Shown here: positions 39,501 to 50,206 of the stretch, one piece after another
Layout: each line of letters starts with the position of its first letter
Numbering within the stretch: position 1 is the first letter of the stretch
From: Pagrus major
Lineage: Eukaryota; Chordata; Actinopteri; Spariformes; Sparidae
Assembly (NCBI RefSeq): GCF_040436345.1
Contig: NC_133218.1
Location: forward strand, 28,136,710-28,200,709
Length of the DNA stretch: 64,000 nt
Direction: 5' to 3'
The notes under the pieces: model-generated
Told to the model about the DNA's origin: nothing
Seen by the model: only the letters and a program-made list of their open reading frames with translations
Databases searched by the model: none
Made by a program: the position numbers and the translations under genes

Positions 39501-42005
39501 CCTCCCTCTCTTTCTGTCTTTTTCTGCCAGGTGCTTTCCAGTTTGTCTTCAGACTCGCCGGTACACTTTCCATCATCATCGCATGCATTCCTCCCGTGTT
39601 CTACATCATGGTCTGTTTTATAACCAAGAGTAACACCCAAATAACCATTGCGGCCATTATGAGTGTTCTGTATGCGTTCCTCATGACTGCATCCTTCTTT
39701 TCCATCATTGGTGGGTAAAAACTCTTTGTGACTTCATATTACTGTGTGTGTGACGTTTTGTCTAAAATTCCGTTAGTAAATGTATTTTTAACCCTTAAAT
39801 GTCCATGCATACATCGTATTTCCCTTTTAGGTGACATGGTGATGCAGGGCACCTTCTTGACCCCCACTGGCGTGTTTTTGGTTTCTATGACAATCATGTA
39901 CCTGGTGACAGCTATACTACACCCTGAGGAGTTTGGTATGGTTTGGCTTAATATTGTAAACATTATTTTCACATTTTTATGTTATGTTACGTAATAGTTT
40001 ATGTAATGCTTTTTTATATTTTCTCCTCCAGGGATGATTATCTACGGTCTGATGTATTTCATCTGTATCCCCAGTGGATACCTCCTGCTGACCATCTACT
40101 CACTGGTTAACATGCACATTGTGTCCTGGGGCACAAGGGAAACCAACAAGTAAGGCACTGATCATTATTAGAAGGAGTAGTCGCATCTTCAGCAGCAAAC
40201 AAGAAGTGAACCCTGCAGTTTCCAAATCAAATTATCCCTTGATAAAAGGACAATCTCTTAGTTAATAAAGCCGGGCTCAGAATACAGGAGTTTGGGGCTG
40301 ATTTTCCCCCAACTTCCGATAACTGAAGGAGAAATCTAATCTGGGAACTTGGTCAGCACTGATGTTCGGGCCAGATTATCTAGAAATGTGAAGGGTTTTG
40401 AGATCCAGTCATAAACCTCCTGAACTGCTCACAGACCAATTGGGGCTGCCCAGATTATTTCACATATTTAACATGTTTGATATTTAGGAGTTAGAATCTG
40501 GATGATTAGGTCAGTACTATTTGAGCATGGCTGCAATACCCAGAGAAACATTGGAGGAATTTGGTCATGTAAAAAAGAAAGAAGTAGTAAAACGGGCAAC
40601 ATAGTGTTTTATTTTTCTGACCGTCCATCCTTCTGTCTGTCTGTCAGGGGAGAAGGAGAAGTGAAGAAGAACACTAATCTTCTGTGTGACAAAAACTGTA
40701 AACTCTGCTGCTGGGACATGAAACTACAGGTACTGTTACCAAACAGCCATACTGACAAGCCTTCCACCAATAGACAAGCCTTCCACCAGATGAATAGATG
40801 GACAAATTAATGATCTTATCTTGTTGTTTTACAGGTAACGCAGGAAACAGAAAATCTGATGATTCAACAGATCACAGGTCAGATTGCACAGCAAGCCCCT
40901 CCCCTTCCAATCACCAACCATGAAACAACTCAACAAGCAGCTGCAAAGATGGAGCCTCAAGCCAAAGTCGACACAAGGATGGAAGCAGATTTGTTTGTGT
41001 CAGGATCTAAGTCGCCGTCAACTGACAGTTCGCCAACTGATGAACCGATCAGGAAGGCAGTAGTAGCCTTTGAGGATCAGTCTAGTGTTTCTAGGTATTT
41101 GTTTTATCCTTTTCTTTCTTCTCTTCCTTAATCATTAATCTATTTGGCCACTAAATATTTTAGTTAATCCTTCAGAAATCTGTACTTCCATTAATCAATC
41201 TGCCGTGACACATACTGACGTCTGCAGACTATCAAACATAGTACAGTGTAGTTCAAGTCCCAAACTGAGGACACTCGGCTGTTCCTCCTTCCGTCCTTGT
41301 AGAAGGACAAAAACACATACACACTAGAAATGTGAAATCCATACCGCCCAACACTGACAAAAATGTGTGTGCCTGTGTGCAGTGATGACAATGGCGAACG
41401 ATCGAGCATATCGAAGAGTATGTTCAGTGATGACGGTGATGATGATGATGATGAAGGTGGCTTTAATGACCATGAGGAAACAGAGGAGTTCCCTGTCAGT
41501 GGTGAGAAGCACTTTACAATGTAATTTGTCCTGAGTACTTCATACAATTCATTATGTAGAAACCAGTATAGCATGCTATAATAACATTACTTGTGCATAG
41601 ACTGGGTGGAGCCAGTGAAAGAAGAGTTTTTGAAGAAGCTGACCTATGCCAACATGAAAAGAAATCTACAAGAACAAATACGGTAAAAATTTACATTTTA
41701 CAGAGAATTTTATGTTTGTGTGTGTATTGTTAACTTGCAGGTGTTTCCACGAATACATTTTTTTAAAAATCACAAATTTGTGTTCATTATGTTTTCAGTC
41801 AGTTAAGAGTGTACAACTGTAAAATGTTTTTTTGTGCTTTTCTTGTCCTCAGATACGCACTTCGTAACAAAGCTGAGGATGAAACGTGTGAGGAGTTGGT
41901 CGCATTGTTGACAGATGTCCTTAACAGAGAACTAAGTGGAGACGGGCCTGAGGATATTCAGTCAGAAAGCCGGCTGGAGGAGTTACGACATGCACTGGAA
42001 TCCCA

Positions 42006-42043
<38 letters not shown>

Positions 42044-43662
42044 TCATCGCTCATAAGGAGTTGGATTTGGTTTCAAAATAGTCACAATGTGTTCTTACAA
42101 TATGTGATATGTTTTGTAGCTCAGCTATTTCAGTTTTCTTTCTTTTAACATTACTCCTTTATAACATACACATTAAATAAAATGTATAATTGTATTATAT
42201 CAAATTGGAATGCTTTTATTTATAAGGCTCTTGGTTTTATGAAAGGCAAAAGAGGAATCATTTTATTGAATTAATAAGTAACTCACTTTCTCTGTCTCCC
42301 AGGCTCGCCACTACCTCAGGAGCGCTAAAATGGATAGATTATTGAAGAGAGTAAAGAGAGCCATCGAGAAAACACTGACTGCCCCACAAGTGCAAAAACT
42401 GGACGAGGTAAGATGCTTTTTTCGTTACCGGGTCTGTGAGAAGCAAATACGATCTGTCTATTTCTGTACAGAAAACAAATAGTAACTTAAAAAGGGAGTT
42501 AAGAGAAAGTATTGATACAACAATACTTCACGCCTTATGGGTCCAAGACAGTAAGGTGAAAAAGCCAGGTGTTGCACAGGGTTGATGAAACTGTCAATCA
42601 ATCGATCAATAAAAAAATAAGTTACCATCTTGAAATAACATTTCATGATTATCTTTGTGATCTCAGATAATTAAAATGTGTAAAATGGAGCTTAAGTTAA
42701 ACAAGTTTGTGTGCGTGTGTGTGTGTTTAGGGTGAGCACGACTTCTGGAACAAGTTAATCGAACGCTACTTGAAGCCTATTGTTGAAACAAAAGAACATC
42801 AGGCGGAGGTCACCAGAGAACTGAAGTCACTGCGCAACAAGGTTAGCTTTCTGCCTTTACTGTTTGTGCTAATATGTCTGTTTTTTTGTGTTTGTGGCAT
42901 TGGTTCTGTCTCACATGAAGTGTGCATCTTTGTTGTTTGGACCTTGAAATACAATGTATTATTATTAGTTTAATATCTGTTTATTCGTTAAAAATGAGTC
43001 TGTATTGTGAAAAGGTCTACTAAAGGAACTACTGCAGAGAGGGAGAGGCCAAAGGTCAATCAGAAAATTGCTCTGTCCTGTTATTTATGTTTATTGCTCC
43101 TCTGATTGGCGTGGTTGACTTTGACCACTGTCAAGCCACTCACAAGCTGAGTGTTCCTAAAGTGCACATGTCATGATGTTTGAGGCAACCCTCATAAAGG
43201 GACTTTGTTTATTTCCTGTGTGGCTCTTTTGCTTACCTCAAAATATGTTCTAACGCCAACATACTAGACTCTTAAAAGCAGGTGTCAGTATCAATATTTG
43301 AGAGTTTAAAAATCCGATGACAATGCAGTACACTGTCCAATATAAGGTTGGGCCGATGGACGATGCCATTGTCCATCGCCAATGGCTGACAGTCATCACC
43401 TACTGAGCCCTGTATCATCGTAACATCAGCGAGCGCAAATTAGCGAAGCCTCATGGGACATTCATCTCATATCTTGTCACACTAACATTGCTACTAAAGT
43501 TGACATGTTCAATATTTAGTATGAAGACTTTTGTTAAAATAATTCTCAGTCAGCTCAAAGTTCAAACAAGGTTTTAATCTTGTACAAGAGGAGCATTCAC
43601 AGAGCAACACGCAGGTCAGTTACAAAGTGAAGACTCAATTTCTAAGGAGGAAACCTTGGTAT

Positions 43663-43716
<54 letters not shown>

Positions 43717-45838
43717 GTGTGTTTTATACTCTAACAGCTACTAATTTATGCCCTCCTGCAGAGAAGAGAGTGTTTACCTTCAGTGATTACTCAGTACCTT
43801 ACATGGGTCATAAAACAACATAAAAGAAGTCATAAAACAAGGTCACAGTTCACGTTAAACAGGCTCTTCGAATAGGGCTGTGTACAACTTCAATTCACAT
43901 ACCTCTACATGAAGTACAAAATTCTCATCACAACTTTGAAAAAGTGTATTCCGTCCCCACAGGCAGTCTTCCTGTATTTCATCATCAACGTGCTGTGGGT
44001 GGTAGCTACTTTCTTCCTGCAGGCCATTGGAAATGATATCATCAGCATCAAGATCCCCAAATACATACCAGGCAAAAATACTACGGGAGAATATCTCAAG
44101 GTGAGACAGACAAACTGTGGACTGTGGCATATTTTTAAATGTCTGTCAGAATTGCTGTGACTCCTAGCTGAAACGCTAATAACTATTATTGCCACTTTGT
44201 GTTGACAGGTGGAGCCTCTCAGTTTGATGTTCCTGTTGTCTTTTGCTGTTCTTCTCCTTGTCCAGTTTCTGGCCATGTTATATCACAGGTACATGCACAC
44301 ATACACACTCAGACAAATATGTGGATGTGCCACACACCCACTGAATTCTCGTTGCTCAGTTTTACTTGTATTTGGCAGCGTCACAACCCACTCACAGACT
44401 GACCTTGAGAAATAAGGAGGAAACCGTACTAACTTCCATGACGTAGAAATTATACCAAAGTTTTTACACACGTACCGAATAATTTCCCCCACCAAGAAAT
44501 TCCTGCCTTAAATGGAGAAATATAATGACATCTCCTGTTCTTGAAAAACTTGAAAATCTTCATTTTCATTTTCCCATATTTTCCTTGTTTTCATCTTGGT
44601 GTTTCTCTTTTTGCAGGGTCTACACTCTCATCCATGTGGTGTCCTATCGAAGCTCAGAGAAAGACTACAAAAAGAGAGACGATGTAAGTAACAACACTAA
44701 CTGCACGTGTACACATACAACTGCAGGGAATTAACTTGTGTGGTAGAGGACTTAGGGAGGCTTGATTATATTAAGGCGCTATGCTACTTGGCCCTCTCAA
44801 CATAACATTGTTGCCATGAAAACAGAAAGATTAAAGCATCGAGCAGCTACACACAAATCTAAACCTAACTGTCAAAAACTGTCAAGCTCAGACACCCACA
44901 CATTATGACAATCTCCAGGAAAGTGGCTTGTGCATCACGAACAAAAACTCAAGAAAGTACTATTCAATCTCTGACAGGATTCACATGAAGAGTTCATTTG
45001 CAAAAACAGATATAGAAACAGAAAAAATAAGTTTGAAATATCTTATCAAAACAACTCAACACCAGTTTGATTAATATTCCCCGAGTTGCACAATTAAATA
45101 AAGATTTTCTGGGAAATAAATGAAAATAGAGATAACTGCTTTTGCAAATCAACCTTTCACATACAGTATGGTATAATCATAATACATTTAAATATGAGTG
45201 TAAAGAAAGGAAATAATTTATTTAGTGCAAAGATTAGTCGTAGCGGTGTGATGGGAAAAGTGTGGGGGAAGCTGAATGGCACTTCACCCTTCAATGTACA
45301 TAACACAAGGCTGAAATGCAGTTCTGTTTCTGAAGTTCAAACTTAGTACAGATCAGTCTTGACAAGCACTGGATAGTGATCGGCTACAGCATTTAATTGT
45401 CACAAATAGATAAACTGATGAATTCGGTCAGTGTGCCACACCGTTAAAACAAAACATGTCAGCTGGCTCCATATAGGAGCAGTATTCTTCTTCTCTGATA
45501 TATTTTGGGGTCCAAACCTTTCCTGTATTGTTTTCCTCCCGGATATCCTGGAGGAGTGAAGGTGCTAATCAACAGATGGCAGCTTCACCTGCGTTTTTAT
45601 TGGAGGACATGTCACCAGACGTGCTGAATGAGATTTAAAAACAATTGCAATCCGGATATATTCATTGTGCATAAAAAATACATGATATCAAACTCTCGAT
45701 TAGAATAAGTCTGTTTCTTTATTGTCATGAAATCTTTCCTGTGCCTTCCCTTTCTCCTAGGAGAATGAAGACTTGGGCATGACTTTGGAGAATATCACAG
45801 CCAATAAACTAGATACCGACGATGATGTAGTGATGTAG
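24908..45838 (+). CDS. chs1: Chitin synthase (family 2 glycosyltransferase), 34 coding exons
   Basis: The product should polymerise N-acetylglucosamine from UDP-GlcNAc into chitin at a membrane, extruding the chain. I joined 34 exons by GT-AG sites; all phases close and give 1,431 aa from ATG 24908 to TAG 45836-45838 with no frameshift or internal stop. Seen in the protein: an N-terminal multi-pass membrane region (about residues 45-470); a GT2 core with CATMWHET (486-493), VDDAF (530-534), LDGD (674-677), a [11 protein letters not shown] motif (740-750), EDR (779-781) and QRRRW (816-820); membrane segments leading to SWGTRE (999-1004); then an acidic linker, coiled coil and two last membrane segments. 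This order matches animal (insect-type) chitin synthases. Functional chitin synthase genes are known in fish. The start is chosen because the short first exon ends in phase with exon 2, giving HG-DTWDPF; an upstream untranslated exon is likely. It converges with ddx21. Confidence 0.95.
25171..25222. mobile_element. Tc1-like inverted-repeat remnant
   Basis: TTACATACACTTG (25171-25183) and CAAGTGTATGTAA (25191-25203) form a perfect 13-bp inverted repeat, and the right arm continues into acttttgaccacgactgta. That end is like the terminal repeat of fish Tc1 elements. It lies in chs1 intron 1 and no transposase is left. Confidence 0.55.
28121..28394. mobile_element. hAT-like non-autonomous element, nearly full length
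   Basis: It starts TAGGGCTGCAACTAAC and ends with inverted-repeat-like atcgatgcaattcta. The internal words are those of the fish repeat (ctataaaatgacagaaaa, tttcccagagcccaaaatga). It ends only 56 bases before the chs1 exon 2 acceptor. Both ends are diverged, so it is old. Confidence 0.65.
32585..32666 (+). repeat. Fish interspersed repeat fragment
   Basis: Words like ttcaagttactttattagta followed by ccagaggtagattttgtttg resemble the conserved 3' tail (ctttattagtacccaaggg... type) of fish retroposons. It lies in chs1 intron 4. Confidence 0.45.
32669..32790 (+). mobile_element. hAT-like transposon end
   Basis: ttagggctgcacaatta, tcgcaatatggccaagtgca and gaggctgcaatttttgata are in the order of a common teleost DNA-transposon terminus. 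It directly abuts the preceding retroposon-like fragment. The other end was not found within chs1 intron 4. Confidence 0.5.
35804..38431 (+). other. chs1: chs1 exons 11-19: catalytic GT2 core
   Basis: Exons: 35804-35925, 36124-36219, 36314-36478, 36641-36788, 37014-37079, 37176-37351, 37592-37650, 37944-38144 and 38263-38431. These encode about residues 434-834. They carry the conserved acidic residues for UDP-sugar and metal binding (VDD at 530-532; DGD at 675-677), the EDR catalytic-base region (779-781) and QRRRW (816-820), where the Gln/Arg/Trp residues contact the growing chain in this family. No key residue is missing, so the enzyme is predicted to be active. Confidence 0.92.
36486..36600. 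repeat. TATC/TGTC tetranucleotide array filling chs1 intron 13
   Basis: About 16 TATC copies, then TGTC copies and mixed variants. They begin seven bases after the exon 13 donor and run almost to the exon 14 acceptor (AG at 36639-36640). The whole intron is only 162 bases. The Leu/Ser/Ile/Tyr-rich frames across it are artefacts. Confidence 0.95.
38668..40729 (+). other. chs1: chs1 exons 20-24: post-catalytic membrane segments and SWGTRE
   Basis: Exons: 38668-38783, 39531-39710, 39831-39935, 40032-40149 and 40648-40729. They encode about five or six hydrophobic spans (for example [52 protein letters not shown]) ending in HIVSWGTRE (residues 996-1004). The SWGT(K/R)E signature after the channel-forming helices is a hallmark of animal chitin synthases and is linked to chain translocation. 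Confidence 0.92.
42007..42040. repeat. TAA array overlapping the chs1 exon 28 splice donor
   Basis: The intron begins gtaataataataa..., so the first repeat unit supplies the donor bases (CAG|GTAATA). About eleven units follow. Confidence 0.9.
43666..43714. repeat. TC microsatellite in chs1 intron 30
   Basis: About 24 uninterrupted TC dinucleotides within the 1.1-kb intron between exons 30 and 31. Confidence 0.95.
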
Positions 45839-46732
45839 TCAGAAAAACAACCAACTGTAGCGGTGAAACCTAACTACCTGCAGCGCCAGTGGCAACCAAT
45901 CAGCAGATCTCTTACCATTTAAGGGCTGGCATTTAAATACTTCTTTATCACAGCTTCAACAATGCATAAGTACTGTACATTCTAATGATCAAAAAGCAGA
46001 AGGTAGCCCATCAGTCCATCTTTGTGGACGGGCCATGTTTTAATCAGTCACAGTGACAGAAAATCATCTTGTTTTCAGTGCTTCTGCAGCAGCTGTTTTG
46101 CCTCTCGGCTAAAAAGATTTGAGTATGATCCAGCTGGGAAGGCAAAATGGCACAAGGGAAATTAACCATAACAGATCCAATAATCTTTGTTTGACAATAT
46201 AAAATGAGGAATTATTAAGATGTGAGCTCAGGTTTTTACACAATGGGATATCAAGTAGGAGAGTTTTTAATGATGGTTTTATTTGAATGTATTTGCTCTG
46301 AAGGCTTGTATTTATTTTATTCGGAGTGTAATTGACTGAAGACAGAGGGTGCACATTTCATTGTACAATGATTTAGGAGGGTTGATAACCAATTTAGAAG
46401 GATCTTGTGCCAGTGTAAACTGGTGTTTGTTCTGTTCTGTTTGTGTGTCTACATCAGAATAATTTTTTTCAATGAATCTGGATGTATGGAGGCTAATCAT
46501 GTAATTGAGCTCCATGTTTTAATGTGTTGCTGTCTCTGCCAGCCCCTCATAGACTTTTAAATGCAATATTTGCACATGAAATATTTTTACATTTTACTTT
46601 GACCTTACACAATATATTCTCGTTTGATGTCATTTGCATGTGTTGACTTTTTAACATTGTATGAAGACGGTATCAGCGTAATTATGTTTACCAATTATGT
46701 ATACAAATTGTATGTAAAACTGATTCAATTAA

Positions 46733-46738
46733 AATAAA
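46733..46738 (+). terminator. chs1: chs1 polyadenylation signal
   Basis: An AATAAA hexamer about 895 bases after the chs1 stop codon, in AT-rich DNA. It is the clearest canonical signal downstream, so the 3' UTR probably ends near 46.75 kb. Confidence 0.6.
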
Positions 46739-46759
46739 TGTAAGAAATTCAGCCTTTTA

Positions 46760-47090
46760 TGTATAAATTGTATTCAAACATATCCAAATTAAACTTACGA
46801 GGTCTGACTTATAACAAGCATCTCTTATTTATGTTGCTCATACCACTGGTTTGTAGATGTGGCGTTACAGGGAGAGAGCCAAGTTTGTCTGTTGTGCACC
46901 ACAATCCTTCACTGAAAGGGATTTAGTGACAAAGGTTAAGACAGAGCAGGTAGTGCGACCTATTGTTACTTATAATTTAATTTCTCCTAGGTCTGGTGTT
47001 CTCTCCTGGCAGTCCCGACTCTAAAACATAAAATCATTTTACATTTTTAGTGTTCTTACAAGGCAGTTAACACTGAAAATTATACCTTAA
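46760..47090. other. Short gap between convergent genes
   Basis: No feature is seen. It lies between the probable 3' ends of chs1 (+) and ddx21 (-). Confidence 0.45.
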
Positions 47091-47107
47091 ACCTTTTGTA
47101 TTTGTGT

Positions 47108-47113
47108 TTTATT
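47108..47113 (-). terminator. ddx21: Candidate ddx21 polyadenylation signal
   Basis: TTTATT on the + strand is AATAAA on the minus strand, about 860 bases after the ddx21 stop. An ATTAAA variant lies nearby (about 47160). If this site is used, the 3' UTR spans about 47.09-47.97 kb. Confidence 0.4.
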
Positions 47114-47970
47114 TCACACCCCTTATGAAAAAAGACAAAAAACAACCTCAGTTGACCTTTTTTTAATGAAAAGTCATTTCATTCAAATGAATGGAAGAAG
47201 TAGACACAGTTATTAAATAGAGGCAATTGCAAAGCAATCATCCAATATATTTGGGGAGAGCAGTATTCAGCTGAGGTGAAGGCAGCAGTCCAACACTAAG
47301 CACAACTGTAAAGGTTAACAACCACTTCATCACTTTTCTGTGCAGACACAGTGCCTCAAACATGACAGTGTCTGTGGTAAAGTGCTCCTTAATGGTAATT
47401 TACAGTTATCAAGTGTAGTCCTGTTACAAGTTGCATGTTTACAAGACATGTTTGCTGCTGTCACAGTTCCCCAAACATCCAATATAAAAAGAGTAACACT
47501 TTACCTCAATGGATGACACGTTCAAACTTTTAAAGTGGATTAGTCAATTTTTTTGACCCTTTGCCAGTTAACACATGGCATCTAAATAGTGTAACTCTGC
47601 TGGTAGGAACGTGTCATTTCAAGAGATACAACTTAAGTGTCCGAAAAGATGCACACAACCGGCATTACAGAATGGCTGCCAGCGGTGCTGCGTGGATACA
47701 CAGCACACAGAAAATCTGATCTTAAATGATGGCTACGTGGAAATAAATCTGATTTCTCAGATAACATGTGATGTTCAAGTTATTTTCAGAGAGCGGGAAT
47801 TGGTAGTTGAATGTACTGTATATAACCCTTCTAAATATTTGAAAACTTTCAATTTAGCATCTTGGACATTTTAACCAGCCATACATCATTCGCGCTCACT
47901 GACAGCCAATAAAAATCACTGCCAGCCCAGATGAGTGACAGTCAGTCTCATCAGTCCACATGTTGGCACT

Positions 47971-50206
47971 TCAATAATCAAAAGCTTGGCTGAAGTTGCG
48001 TTTGTGCCCTCCTCCTCCTCTGTTGTTGCCATAGCCGCCTCCACCTCCGCCTCCGCCACCACTGTTCCGGAAGCCACCGAAACTCCGCCCCCTTCCACCT
48101 CTAAACCCTCCTCCTCTGTCACCGCGGTTACCGCCGCCAAAGCCTCTGTTATTGAACTGCTTCTCCTCCAGGTCTGGGAGCTCTGTGGCTACAGTCAGCT
48201 GCCAACGGCGACCATCCTTCCAGTTGTCCTGTGAAAGCATCAAACGGGGAGAAAAGGACGTTAGGAGGACAACCACAGTCTGTCAACACTGTCGAAATAT
48301 ATTATTTTGATTTTCGATTACCGTATTTCCTCAAATATGAGCCTGTAGTCAAATAAAAGCCAGATCTCGAATAATGGCAGGAGGGTCGACATGAACAATT
48401 ACAGGTCAGTGCAAGATACAGGCCAGGAAAAAAAATGTAATGCTGGATAAACTTGCCAGCCATGGGTGTCATATAATTTGCATGCCAACTAACAAAAGCC
48501 ATATTTCCATTGCTTTAAATTAATTAATCAAAAAATATACTGTTTCCTGCATCTTACTGTTCTGGATTACTTTTCTAAAGTGTTATTTAATGTTAGTGTT
48601 TCACAATAAAAGCCATGTTAAAAAAGGAAAGGTTTCTGTCAACTGAAATGCTACAGGGCTTTTATTTTAAAATGGATACAGAAAGTGTTACATTTGTATT
48701 AACAACATACTGCAGTAACTTTAACAGGGAAAATGGGAGAGGGGAATACAAGGCTTATTTGAGGAAATACGGTACTCATTTGCGTTCCTTTAATCTTAAA
48801 CGGACTATAAACAGTCCACATGACATCTTAAAAGAGTTTTTGCTGTTGTTCTCACCTGCATCTCCTTGACTTTGTCAGCTGGGACATCAAAACAAACCCC
48901 CTGAAACAAACAGAACAAGGGTGAGATGGTGAGTGTTTCTGTCTCACACCTACAGAAAGGCTTCACGCATTTATTTTTTACTAACAGATGTTTTGCTGTT
49001 TACTTGCTGTGGATAATTAGTGTGTGGCTGTAGCAGCTGAATTTACATATAAACTAGACAATACGTGTTTTTTTTTTTTTAATGAATTACACAGGTTTTT
49101 CTCTCAATTTGCATTTTGATTTACGAACAGGTTCCCCATTTATTTTTTCATTTGCCAAGTCTATTGCTTTCATTTATGGCATTGTGGGGACCTACTCCAA
49201 GTGGGATCCAAGACAAAGGTAGAATTTGACAAGATTAATCTAAAAAGTTCCAGTGGCCCCCACACTACTGTAACAAATACTGTAACAAATGTCTTTAAAC
49301 TGAAGCAGCACTTCACATATGCACACGTTTGTCTTTTTACATACCGTTTTGCCTTTAAGGAAGGTCATTCTGTGAATGTGGTTCTCAAACTGTTCTCCAA
49401 GCTGTTCTTTGATGCTTCTCCAGACGTAACCCAGATTGTGCAGCTCCTGAGAACATACCAACTGCACAGTTGTGTAACCCTGCAAAAACAGAAGCAATAA
49501 GTTAGGTTTAGTTAGGTGGAATTAGGTACTAGTTACTATAATGCATGCATTTCTGTGTATATATCCTTTTTGTTTCTTTTGTTGTTTTGTGTGAATATAT
49601 TTGTGTGTGTAAGTGTGCTGTGTGGAGGTCGTTTATGACGACAGTAAAGCCAAACCAAACTCACAGCATCAGAGTTGAGCAGTGACCTCTGCTCTAGACT
49701 TGTGGCTCCAGATATATGGGCCAGGGCGGCAGCTAATGCGTCGACTGCCCCTCTTTCCTCAATCAGCTTCTCAGCTGACACTCTGAAGTAATCAACAGCT
49801 GCGGCTGGAACAGAGTCCAGAAACCTGGACGCAATAAAGAAATAAATTCATTACAATCTTTTTCTTTCTTTCAGGAAATGTGTTTCACACTGACCGGCAA
49901 CATGATTAAGGGGATTTCAGCAGGGCAGAGGGTTCTTGGAGCCACTGTTAAAAGTTTATGTAACAGCTAGGCCACTAAGTTGCCTAAGTAATGATTAGCA
50001 CTCCTCATTATAAACCAAACGATGTGTCTGACAAAGTCCAAGGTCTCAAACTGTAATAAGTACAGTTGTTTTATTCATCCAAAGCAAAATATAAAAATGG
50101 TTCCACTTGGCTTTCTGTCTAGAATTGCCCACCTGACGGCATCCTTGCTTGATGACTTGATGATATCATTGGCGGTGGGAACGCCAACTCTTCTGAATGT
50201 GATGCC
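47971..50206 (-). other. ddx21: ddx21 exons 12-16: GUCT domain and RGG tail
   Basis: Exons (minus strand): 50133-50206, 49665-49824, 49345-49479, 48856-48900 and 47971-48228. The segment with [17 protein letters not shown] precedes the GUCT fold (GYTTVQL ... GVCFDVP ... DGRRWQL). The last exon ends in a Gly/Arg-rich tail with FRGG, RGG and a nine-Gly run, then [10 protein letters not shown] and TGA at 47971-47973. Confidence 0.93.

Larger units (their letters stand above)
40835..45838 (+). other. chs1: chs1 exons 25-34: acidic linker, coiled coil, two terminal membrane spans
   Basis: Exons: 40835-41094, 41383-41501, 41601-41682, 41853-42006, 42303-42407, 42731-42841, 43963-44100, 44209-44288, 44617-44683 and 45761-45838. 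A Gln/Ser/Thr-rich stretch (about 1035-1120) is followed by an Asp-rich patch (DDGDDDDDE). Then a charged helical region with coiled-coil character ends in [12 protein letters not shown] (1300-1311). Two hydrophobic spans ([15 protein letters not shown] and [19 protein letters not shown]) and a short acidic tail ending VVM complete the protein. Helix plus two spans parallels the C-terminus of insect chitin synthases. Confidence 0.88.

Noticed and set aside
47611..47874. 87-aa + strand frame (Cys-rich start) as a small gene
   Set aside because: It lies antisense in the ddx21 3' UTR, with no recognisable domain, promoter or splice evidence.
47935..48234. Ser/Thr/Ala-rich + strand frame of 99 aa
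   Set aside because: It is the shadow of the Gly/Arg-rich last exon of ddx21 on the other strand.
49825..50132. Possible H/ACA-type snoRNA in ddx21 intron 13
   Set aside because: A small stem (taggc...gcctag) followed by an ACA-like triplet is visible on the minus strand, but no convincing H box or two-hairpin fold was found.
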